Assembly: GCA_040381555.1 (NCBI GenBank)
Contig: JBEIHC010000056.1
Coordinates: forward strand, 1-18,323
Source of the DNA: CANHCC01 sp040381555
GTDB taxonomy: Bacteria > Bacteroidota > Bacteroidia > J057 > RFSG01
Reading direction: 5' to 3'
Length of the DNA: 18,323 nt
In this document: piece after piece, positions 1-6,901 of the stretch
Layout of the letters: the number at the start of each line of letters is the position of its first letter
Position numbering within the stretch: the stretch's first letter is position 1
Notes under the pieces: model-generated
The model's input: only the letters and a program-made list of their open reading frames with translations
Told to the model about the DNA's origin: nothing
Databases searched by the model: none
Translations under genes and position numbers: made by a program

Positions 1-81
1 AGTGGTTAGGGGTTAGTGGTTAGTGGTTTGGGAAGGCATAACTAATAACTAATAACTAATAACTAATAACTAACAACTAAA
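1..81. repeat. Two short heptamer tandem arrays
   Basis: Bases 4-28 carry a tandem heptamer of the form ggttagt with small variations. Bases 40-81 carry about six units of aactaat: four exact, then aactaac and aactaaa. The first array reappears in reverse complement (aaccact units) at 351-371, next to the smc stop codon, so the gene-free stretch 1-371 is bordered by the same heptamer in opposite orientations. No reading frame of note lies here. The function is unknown. Confidence 0.8.
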
Positions 82-101
82 AAGCTATTCCTCAACCCCA
101 G

Positions 102-281
102 CAGTCATCCCGAGTAAGGCGGCAAATTATTTTTATACTCTAAAGCAATTATGAGCGCCGCCTGTATCGAGGGAAGACGGTACATCTCTAAAAGCTTATG
201 GGCATTGCCCGTCTTGCCTCGATACGGCGCTAGAAATACATAAAAGCCCAATCTTAATTAGGCACCTACTCGGCATGACTG
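102..281. repeat. Nested imperfect palindromes downstream of smc
   Basis: Two pairs of arms are nested. The outer arm 102-116 matches the reverse complement of 267-281 at 14 of 15 bases (cagtcatcccgagta against cagtcatgccgagta). The inner arm 154-180 matches the reverse complement of 209-231, apart from a 4-base bulge (161-164) and one mismatch. It includes the motif tatcgagg and its partner. The element could fold into a long cruciform or RNA hairpin and may end the smc transcript. It resembles the dispersed intergenic palindromes seen in many Bacteroidota genomes, but copy number cannot be judged from one window. Confidence 0.75.
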
Positions 282-350
282 TGTGGATTTGGCAATTCAA
301 ACATTTTGAGAGGAATCCTGAAAAGGGACTTGCTGTTAGGGGCTAGTGAG

Positions 351-371
351 CTAACAACTAACCACTAACCA
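351..371. repeat. Inverted copy of the left heptamer array
   Basis: Units of aaccact/aacaact run up to the smc stop codon (TAG on the minus strand, 372-374). They are the reverse complement of the agtggtt units at 1-28. A short hairpin, gttag (335-339) with ctaac (351-355), sits at its inner edge. Confidence 0.7.
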
Positions 372-3300
372 CTAATTCAGATTTAGGGCTTCCAAACTAA
401 CCGGAAGGACTTTTGAAACCCCCATATCCTGCATGGTTACGCCGTAGATAACATTCGTGGAAACCATGGTGCGTTTGTTGTGGGTAACAATAATGAATTG
501 AGAGTTGCCCGAGAATTCCCGAATGATATTGTTAAATTTATCGATGTTGGCATCATCCAAAGGTGCATCCACCTCATCAAAAACGCAGAAGGGTGCTGGT
601 TTTAGGAGATAAATAGCAAAAAGCAGTGAAATGGCGGTTAGGGTTTGTTCCCCTCCAGACAGCTGATTAATAGTCAAGGGACGCTTGCCTTTAGGTTTGG
701 CAATAATATCAATATCGGAATCTAAAGGATCATCCCCATTCTTTAAAACCAGGTCACACACATCTCCTTCAGAAAATAAAGTTTGAAATACTTTGATGAA
801 GTTTTCGCGAATTCGGGTAAACGCATCCATAAAAGCAGCACGGGCATCGTTATCGATTTCTGCAATGGTATGAAGCAGACTTTCGCGTGCTGAAACCAAA
901 TCATTTTTCTGTGCCTGAATAAAATCATAGCGCTCTTTCAACTCATTATAAGCTTCCACCGCCATGGGATTTACCTCTCCAAAGGAATGTATTTTCTCCC
1001 GGGTTTTACTCACCCGATGAGCTAAGTCTTCTAAGCTTGTTTCGGGTTCCAGCGTTTCTAAAATATCTTCTGTCAAATCTGCCAGCTGAATTCCAAACTC
1101 AACCTCCATGCGTTCTCTTAGAGAGAGCAATTCAATTTTGATCGAACTCGTCTTATCCTTAATGGTATTACGCTCATTCTCCAAATCATCTTTTTTACGG
1201 CGCTCTGCGCGGATATTTTGATCTACTTGGTTAATGGATGATTTGCACACAGCTAAGGCATTTTCTAAGGCCTCTGTCGCACTTTCTTTGTCCTTTTTAA
1301 CTTGATACAAGTCCAAGATCTCATCGTCATTCTGAAGATTCACTTCCACAAGAGATTGGATTTCATCTTTCGTGGATTCCAGTTCTTTCTTCAAATTAGA
1401 GGAGCTTTCCCGAATTCTGGTTTCGTTTTCTTTGTTTCGTTGAACATCTTTTTCCAGATTCAATACCTGATTTCGAAGTTGCACCATGGAAATATTCTCC
1501 TGGTTATATTCTTCTGAAATGCGGGTAAACTCAGCAGATGCCTTTTGTTGGGCAGTTTTCTGCGCTCCTTCTTTCTCCTGAATTTCTAACACAAATATTT
1601 TCGCTTCCTCAATATCCGGATCTAAACCCAACATTTCTTCCTGCACTTTTTCGATCTCTGCCAGTATGTCCTCAGACCGAGCTCCTGTAGAGGCAAGGAA
1701 ATTTCGATATTCTTCTTCCCGACTTTTGAGAATTCCGAGTTCCTGCTTTTTACTTTGGAATACCTGATTTTTTTCATCAAATAGCTTCCCAAGATTTTGA
1801 TCTTTTATGCGGATTAGACTGGATTGAAGTTTGTCTAATTCTGATTTTTCTTCTTGAATTTTACCGTCTAAAACCCGAATCTCTTTCTCTAATTTCTCTA
1901 GATTCTTAGCACGCCCCAAACGCTTTCCTTCAAATAGGCCGGTAGAACCACCACTCAAAATATAGCGCTTTTCGGTGATACTACCTTCCTTTGTGAGCAC
2001 CACCACACCCGAAGGTACCTCAGCAGGAATTTCATGTTCAGCAGAGACCATGAATACCTTGTCCAACAAATAATTGGCCAAAGGTTGATACTTCTCATTG
2101 ATATCGACTAAACGAATAGCAGGAGTGGCATTTCGAATTTGCAGTTCGGTATTGGGCTTATAATTGCGTAATTCACTCATGATGAAGAAATTCGCACGCC
2201 CCCGGGCCGCATTGGTCAGCAGGCGTATCCCTGCCACAGCCTCATCCCGGTTCTCCACGATGTAATAATTCATCCAAGGATCCAAGAAATTCTCAAAGGC
2301 TACTTTGTAAATTTCATCACAACTAAAAATATCTGAAAGCAAAGGCGCTTCTTTCGCCCAGGTTAATTCTTTCTTCAAAAATTTAATACTCTCCGGAAAC
2401 CCTTCCAGATTTTCAACCAAACTTTTAGTTAAATCATATTCATTCTGCTTCGCATTTCGAATACCGGTGTTCCTAAAAATCTCATCTTTCAGCTTATTAG
2501 ATCGATCTGTAATTTGCTGAACCTGTTCTTCCGCAGAATCTTTTTGATTCTTCAAACTTTCTACCTCCAAAGACAACTGCTCTGTAACTGCTTGTATTTC
2601 TTGAAGCTTTACACCAAAACTATCCAACTCGGTAGATCGTTCAGCCTTCTCTTTTTCCGTACGATTGAGTTCTGTACGAAGGCTTTCCAGACGAATCTGA
2701 CGAATTTCTTTTTCTCTAATCAGTCGGGCAATATTCTGCTCTGCCTCTCTTAACTGGGCAATTGCCTGCTCCAACAATTGTTGCTGCTCTTGCTGCTTTT
2801 GTCTGGCTTGATTATATTTTTCACTGAGCTCTTCAAAACTTCTCTCTTGTTGAACTAAACCTCTTTGCAGCTCATCCAATTCCCCTTCTGCCTGACGAAT
2901 AAATTGTTCGGATTTTTCCAACTGCCCCCTCTCCGTTTCAATTTGTTGGCCAACCGCAAATTCTCTTTGTTGTAAATATCTTAATCTTTCATTTCGTATG
3001 GACTTGGTATTTTCAATTTTTTTAATCCCGTCAATATGCGCATTCAGATCTTTTTGAGAATCTGCCAATGCCTTTTCCCTGTCCACCACCTCTTTTTGGA
3101 GTTCTAAAATTCTTGCTTCAAATTTGGCAATGGTAGATTGAATTCCCATCACCTGTTCCTGGGTAGTCTGCTCCTCTTTGGCAGCAGTTTCATATTGGTC
3201 ATTCAGATGTCGTATCTTTAGAAATGCCAACTGAGAACTCAACTCCCGATAGCTCGCCTTTAACTCTAAATACTTCTCTGCTTTTTTTGCCTGCTTCTCT

Positions 3301-3914
3301 AGGGTCTTTAAATTACCTTCAATTTCAAACAACAAATCATCCACACGAGAAAGGCTTTTTTGAGTATCCTCCAGTTTGCGCAAGGTCTGATGTTTTCGAA
3401 TTTTATATTTTGCTACCCCTGCTGCTTCTTCAAATAATTGTTTTCGGGAATCATCCTTGTCGTTTAGAATATCCTTCACCATACCCAATTCAATAATGGC
3501 ATAAGAATCGGATCCAACCCCCGTATCCATAAAAAGGTTGGTGATATCTTTTAGTCGACACGGAACATTGTTTAATAGATATTCACTTTCCCCATCCCGA
3601 TACAATCTCCTGGTAATTGTAACGGTTGAATACTCTGTAGGTAGGATATTGCGGGTATTTTCAAAAGTCATGGCAACCTCACATAAAGAGGCCTTTTTTC
3701 GCTTGGAAGAACCATTAAAAATGACCTCTTCCATTTTATCGGAACGCAATCTTTTTGTCTTTTGCTCGCCCAAAACCCAACGAATAGCATCTACTACATT
3801 GGACTTGCCACAGCCATTGGGGCCGACAATACCGGTTATCCCTTGGTCGAACAATAGTTTGGTTTTATCCCCAAAACTCTTGAAGCCATTTATTTCTAAG
3901 CTTTTAAGCTGCAT
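372..3914 (-). CDS. smc: Chromosome partition protein Smc
   Basis: This is the structural maintenance of chromosomes ATPase, which forms the bacterial condensin ring that compacts and segregates the chromosome. The 1180-residue protein has the full family layout. An N-terminal ABC half carries Walker A GPNGCGKSN (31-39). Two long coiled-coil arms run roughly 170-500 and 660-1010, with a globular hinge at about 503-655. The C-terminal half carries the signature LSGGEQ (from 1085), Walker B FCVFDEVDAP (about 1109-1118) and an H-loop region IVTHNKRTM. The length is typical. The ATG at 3914 starts directly before the conserved MQLKSLEINGFKSF. The kleisin partners scpA and scpB are not in this window. 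The gene diverges from the PagL-like gene, and a TAnnTTTG box lies about 50 bases upstream. No anomalies are seen. Confidence 0.98.
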   Translation of the reverse strand: MQLKSLEINGFKSFGDKTKLLFDQGITGIVGPNGCGKSNVVDAIRWVLGEQKTKRLRSDKMEEVIFNGSSKRKKASLCEVAMTFENTRNILPTEYSTVTITRRLYRDGESEYLLNNVPCRLKDITNLFMDTGVGSDSYAIIELGMVKDILNDKDDSRKQLFEEAAGVAKYKIRKHQTLRKLEDTQKSLSRVDDLLFEIEGNLKTLEKQAKKAEKYLELKASYRELSSQLAFLKIRHLNDQYETAAKEEQTTQEQVMGIQSTIAKFEARILELQKEVVDREKALADSQKDLNAHIDGIKKIENTKSIRNERLRYLQQREFAVGQQIETERGQLEKSEQFIRQAEGELDELQRGLVQQERSFEELSEKYNQARQKQQEQQQLLEQAIAQLREAEQNIARLIREKEIRQIRLESLRTELNRTEKEKAERSTELDSFGVKLQEIQAVTEQLSLEVESLKNQKDSAEEQVQQITDRSNKLKDEIFRNTGIRNAKQNEYDLTKSLVENLEGFPESIKFLKKELTWAKEAPLLSDIFSCDEIYKVAFENFLDPWMNYYIVENRDEAVAGIRLLTNAARGRANFFIMSELRNYKPNTELQIRNATPAIRLVDINEKYQPLANYLLDKVFMVSAEHEIPAEVPSGVVVLTKEGSITEKRYILSGGSTGLFEGKRLGRAKNLEKLEKEIRVLDGKIQEEKSELDKLQSSLIRIKDQNLGKLFDEKNQVFQSKKQELGILKSREEEYRNFLASTGARSEDILAEIEKVQEEMLGLDPDIEEAKIFVLEIQEKEGAQKTAQQKASAEFTRISEEYNQENISMVQLRNQVLNLEKDVQRNKENETRIRESSSNLKKELESTKDEIQSLVEVNLQNDDEILDLYQVKKDKESATEALENALAVCKSSINQVDQNIRAERRKKDDLENERNTIKDKTSSIKIELLSLRERMEVEFGIQLADLTEDILETLEPETSLEDLAHRVSKTREKIHSFGEVNPMAVEAYNELKERYDFIQAQKNDLVSARESLLHTIAEIDNDARAAFMDAFTRIRENFIKVFQTLFSEGDVCDLVLKNGDDPLDSDIDIIAKPKGKRPLTINQLSGGEQTLTAISLLFAIYLLKPAPFCVFDEVDAPLDDANIDKFNNIIREFSGNSQFIIVTHNKRTMVSTNVIYGVTMQDMGVSKVLPVSLEALNLN

Positions 3915-3964
3915 AACCTAATGTATTACTTTAAATAAATCCTTTAAAAAACTCTAAAGGGATT

Positions 3965-3972
3965 CAAAAATA
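3965..3972 (-). promoter_or_regulatory. Candidate -7 box for smc
   Basis: TATTTTTG on the minus strand matches the Bacteroidota -7 consensus TAnnTTTG. It would give an smc leader of about 45 bases. No TTG is found at the expected -33 position, so only half of the promoter is supported. Confidence 0.4.
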
Positions 3973-4026
3973 CAAAACCCCACAGATTTCCGGTCGATGA
4001 ATGCAAGGAAAACTTATTTTTGAGCG

Positions 4027-5121
4027 GTGAATCGTTGGATCAGGATTTTATTGGGAATTGTATTTCTTCTCCCTTTGGGGAACCGAACTTTTAGTCAATC
4101 TAGAATACCGTCTGGATATGGCGTAAATGTTTACGGAGGCTATTTAGCTGCGCATCATGATTACTTGCAACAATTGGAATCCCACATTAAAGGGATAGAA
4201 TTCAGATATTCATTTGCCCGGCATCCCAAACAGGCAAAACCTTGGGAAGCCAAAATGAGACTTCCAAGGTCGGGTATCGCATTGCTTTGGATAGATCAAG
4301 GTAATCCTGAATTGACAGGTCATGCTTTCGCTTTGGTTCCGCACCAGGAATTTCGAATGTTCTCTTTCGGAACAGGAAGTATTTACTTTCGCCTAGGCAC
4401 GGGTATTGCCGCATTGACCAAACGATACCATCCCACCCAAAATCGGAAACAGATTGCCATCGGGGCTCATGTGAATCCTGTCATGCAATTCAGTTTTGTC
4501 TGGCATCAGAAGATTGGGAAGAATTGGGAAACGGATCTGGGAATAGGACTGACCCATTTTTCGAACGGCAATTTTGACTTGCCCAATTATGGCGTAAATT
4601 TACCTAACCTACATTTGGGTATAACCCGAATACAAGGATATCATCTCAAGCCAGTTAAACCTGCCCAATTAAAGCATAGAAAAACACTGGAATTTGATCT
4701 CTCGTTAAATGGCGCGACCAAACAAGAGGGAATTGCATCATTTGTTCGATATGGAATTGGGGGATTATCTCTTAGGTATCAAATGCACCGCAAAAGCCTC
4801 AGTCGTGTTTTCTTTGGCTTGGATATTTTTACCGATTACTCCTATCTGCACAGGTCTAAATCCACCCCTTCTTTTAACACCGTGGGAGAATCGGGCATTA
4901 CAGTTGGGCACAGATTAATGATGGGGCGCCTATCTTTATTTACCGAAATAGGTGTTTATACCATTAGACCCGATTTGATTAAAAGAGCCTGGTACCAAAG
5001 AATTGGATTAAACTATTTTACTTCCCCTAAATGGTACTTTGGCGTATATCTCAAAACCCATTTGTCTATTTCGGATTATGTGCAATTTACAGTAGGCAGA
5101 ATTCTAACGATAAGAAAATGA
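4027..5121 (+). CDS. PagL-like lipid A deacylase / acyloxyacyl hydrolase family protein
   Basis: This is a probable outer-membrane beta-barrel esterase that removes acyl chains from lipid A. The 364-residue product starts with a signal peptide (about 1-23, hydrophobic core ILLGIVFLLPLG). The key match is THFSNGNFDLPNYGVNLPN (176-194), which has the family's His-x-Ser-Asn and Asn-x-Gly-x-Asn pattern. His177 and Ser179 are the likely catalytic pair. Many alternating beta segments follow. It is longer than classical PagL (about 170 residues) but in the range of Bacteroidota acyloxyacyl hydrolases. The start is GTG at 4027, since no in-frame ATG occurs before residue 78 and a later start would lose the signal peptide. 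An aaggaa sequence lies 17 bases upstream, which is far for a ribosome binding site. The stop overlaps the yraN start in ATGA. The family call is good; the substrate is inferred. Confidence 0.82.
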   Translation: MNRWIRILLGIVFLLPLGNRTFSQSRIPSGYGVNVYGGYLAAHHDYLQQLESHIKGIEFRYSFARHPKQAKPWEAKMRLPRSGIALLWIDQGNPELTGHAFALVPHQEFRMFSFGTGSIYFRLGTGIAALTKRYHPTQNRKQIAIGAHVNPVMQFSFVWHQKIGKNWETDLGIGLTHFSNGNFDLPNYGVNLPNLHLGITRIQGYHLKPVKPAQLKHRKTLEFDLSLNGATKQEGIASFVRYGIGGLSLRYQMHRKSLSRVFFGLDIFTDYSYLHRSKSTPSFNTVGESGITVGHRLMMGRLSLFTEIGVYTIRPDLIKRAWYQRIGLNYFTSPKWYFGVYLKTHLSISDYVQFTVGRILTIRK

Positions 5122-5531
5122 ATGCAGAACACTTAATAACCGGAAAAAAGGGAGAAGACCTGGCCGCTGATTTTCTTCAGCAAAAAGGCTATATATTATT
5201 GGAGCGGAATTATCGTTTTGAAAATGCTGAGATAGATTTAATCTTATTACAAGACACTGAATTAATTTTTGTGGAAGTAAAAACTCGAACAGGCACACAG
5301 GAAGGAAATCTTCCAGAAATGGCAGTAACTCCTGCCAAACAAAAGTCTTGTATCAAGGCAGCGGATGCGTTTGTATATGAAAAAAAAATGTGGACGGTTC
5401 CTGCTCGTTTTGATATTGTAGCAATTCGATTGACACAAAATAACCCTCCGGAAATCATTCATTTTCAGGATGCCTTCAGAGGAGATGATAGCATTCAAAC
5501 TGATATCGGATACTGGAAAGAGGAGGGATAA
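5118..5531 (+). CDS. yraN: YraN / UPF0102 family protein, endonuclease-like fold
   Basis: This 137-residue protein of the UPF0102 family has a restriction-endonuclease-like (PD-(D/E)xK) fold related to archaeal Holliday junction resolvases. Its cellular role is not established. An N-terminal GKKGEDLAADFLQQKGY segment (9-25) precedes the nuclease motif: AEIDLI with Asp40, then VEVKTR with Glu53 and Lys55. The usual family start of this motif, GEIDLI, here reads AEIDLI. The length is normal for the family. The ATG at 5118 shares ATGA with the stop of the PagL-like gene, which points to translational coupling. A longer in-frame reading upstream (from 5031) only overlaps the neighbour and is not homologous. 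Confidence 0.93.
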   Translation: MNAEHLITGKKGEDLAADFLQQKGYILLERNYRFENAEIDLILLQDTELIFVEVKTRTGTQEGNLPEMAVTPAKQKSCIKAADAFVYEKKMWTVPARFDIVAIRLTQNNPPEIIHFQDAFRGDDSIQTDIGYWKEEG

Positions 5532-5601
5532 CTAAACCCTATCTGAGTTAAAATTAGATACTCCAAAGGGGTAAATTTATCTCGAACTCAAGAAAGCTCC
5601 G

Positions 5602-5609
5602 TATATTTG
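5602..5609 (+). promoter_or_regulatory. Candidate -7 box for prfB
   Basis: TATATTTG matches TAnnTTTG and lies 17 bases before the prfB ATG, giving a very short leader. No TTG is seen 19-20 bases upstream. Confidence 0.4.
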
Positions 5610-5626
5610 TATCTTATTTTTACACC

Positions 5627-6719
5627 ATGACCAGCGAGAAAATTAAGGATTTGAGAGAGCGAGTGGGCGCCTTGAGGAGGTATCTTTGAAGTCGATCAAA
5701 GACTAGAAAGATTAAATTCGAACCTTCGCCTGACCGAAAGTCAGGGTTTCTGGGATGATCCCAAACAGGCGGAGACCATATTAAAAGAAAACAAAGAAAT
5801 CAGAACCTGGACCGATGCCTGGTCAGAATGCGATTCCAAAGTGGGAGATGCGGAAGTGGTGTTTGATTTTTTTAAAGAAAACGAAGCAACAGAAGAGGAT
5901 TTAAAAGAAGCTTTTGCTGAAGCTACTACCGCCGTTGAAGACCTTGAATTCAAAAACATGCTTTCGGATGAGGCTGATCAGAATGATTGTGTCATCAACA
6001 TCAACTCAGGTGCAGGGGGAACTGAAAGCCAGGATTGGGCCTCCATGCTGATGCGCATGTATATTATGTATGCGGAGAAACATAACCTGAAATTCAGTAT
6101 TGTGGATGAGGTAGAAGGCGATGGAGCAGGCATAAAAAGTTGTGCGATTGAGGTAACAGGGAGCTTTGCCTATGGCTACCTTAAAGGTGAATCTGGTGTA
6201 CATCGTTTGGTCAGAATTTCTCCCTTTGATTCCAATGCACGAAGGCATACTTCGTTTGCTTCAGTGTTTGTTTTTCCACTAGTAGAAAATGACATTGAAA
6301 TTGAAGTGAATCCGGCAGACATCTCTTGGGATACTTTTCGTGCCGGAGGCAAAGGCGGTCAGAATGTGAACAAAGTAGAAACGGCTGTTCGACTTACCCA
6401 CTACCCATCGGGAATCATTGTAGAGTGTCAGCAGGAACGCAGCCAGCTCATGAATAAAGAGAAGGCGATGAAATTGTTGAAGTCTCGATTATATCAGGCC
6501 GAGTTAGAGCGAAGACAGGAAGAACTGGATAAAATTGAAGGAACCAAAAAGAAAATAGAATGGGGATCTCAAATACGGAATTATGTTTTCCATCCATACA
6601 AATTGGTGAAAGATCTCAGAACCAATACAGAAACCAGTAATATTCAATCTATAATGGATGGGAACTTGGATGATTTTATCAAGAGTTTCTTAATGGAATA
6701 CGGAAGAGAGAATAACTAA
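5627..6719 (+). CDS. prfB: Peptide chain release factor 2, programmed +1 frameshift
   Basis: RF2 recognises UGA and UAA stop codons on the ribosome and triggers hydrolysis of peptidyl-tRNA. Translation begins at the ATG at 5627 and meets an in-frame TGA at 5687-5689 after 20 codons. Skipping T5687 enters the frame that runs to 6719, giving 363 residues, close to the 365 of E. coli RF2. The joined protein carries the stop-codon reading tripeptide SPF (198-200) and the catalytic GGQ (243-245) within RAGGKGGQNVNKVETAVRLT. The frameshift signal is canonical (separate entry), so this is neither a pseudogene nor a sequencing error. The gene has its own candidate promoter and is followed 42 bases later by tRNA-Val. 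Cellular RF2 level should set frameshift frequency, giving autoregulation. Confidence 0.97.
5675..5690 (+). promoter_or_regulatory. prfB programmed +1 frameshift site
   Basis: AGGAGG TAT CTT TGA A carries every element of the conserved RF2 recoding site. The internal Shine-Dalgarno-like AGGAGG (5675-5680) lies three bases before the slippery CTT (5684-5686), which is followed by the weak stop TGA (5687-5689). Slippage of the CTT-decoding tRNA onto TTT continues in frame as Glu-Val-Asp. E. coli uses AGGGGG and TGAC; here they are AGGAGG and TGAA. Confidence 0.95.
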
Positions 6720-6721
6720 TT

Positions 6722-6751
6722 TTGGAATTAAGGGTAAGCGATGTAATTTCG
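6722..6751 (+). promoter_or_regulatory. Candidate promoter of tRNA-Val
   Basis: TTG at 6722-6724 and TAATTTCG at 6744-6751 are separated by 19 bases. The -7 box matches TAnnTTTG at all but one defined base. Transcription would begin a few bases before the tRNA at 6762. The -33 element lies just after the prfB stop codon. Confidence 0.55.
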
Positions 6752-6761
6752 CACCTCAATA

Positions 6762-6836
6762 GGACTGTTAGCTCAGTTGGTTTAGAGCACTATCTTGACA
6801 GGGTAGGGGTCACTGGTTCGAATCCAGTACAGTCCA
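6762..6836 (+). tRNA. tRNA-Val (anticodon GAC)
   Basis: The cloverleaf is complete. The acceptor GGACTGT (6762-6768) pairs with ACAGTCC (6829-6835), and the discriminator is A6836. The anticodon stem CTATC/GGTAG closes the loop TTGACAG, giving anticodon GAC, which reads GTC and GTT valine codons. The T-arm has GGTTCGAATCC. The 3' CCA is not encoded and must be added after transcription. Confidence 0.96.
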
Positions 6837-6849
6837 CAACCAAAGGAAT

Positions 6850-6884
6850 AAACCCCATCTAAATTTGTTTAGATGGGGTTTTTC
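6850..6884. terminator. Strong hairpin terminator, tRNA-Val / rel
   Basis: The perfect 13-base arms aaccccatctaaa (6851-6863) and its complement (6868-6880) flank a 4-base loop. A run of T continues to 6883. It ends the tRNA-Val transcript. It also lies 18 bases after the convergent rel stop codon, so it could act in both directions, though the minus-strand U tract is weaker. Confidence 0.9.
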
Positions 6885-6901
6885 AGTTAGATGCTAACCG
6901 C

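Noticed and set aside
1..81. Regular short repeats as a possible CRISPR array
   Set aside because: The repeats are contiguous 7-base units without spacers, and no cas gene is present.
743..3921. Plus- and minus-strand frames of 60-127 codons inside smc
   Set aside because: They are shadows of the smc coding frame, with no start context or recognisable domain.
5031..5117. Longer yraN frame
   Set aside because: The extra residues overlap the previous gene, are not family-like, and the ATG at 5118 fits the ATGA coupling.
5627..5840. In-frame stop early in prfB, suggesting a pseudogene or a shorter gene starting with GTG at 5841
   Set aside because: The stop sits in a complete RF2 frameshift signal and the residues before 5841 continue the RF2 N-terminal domain in the +1 frame.
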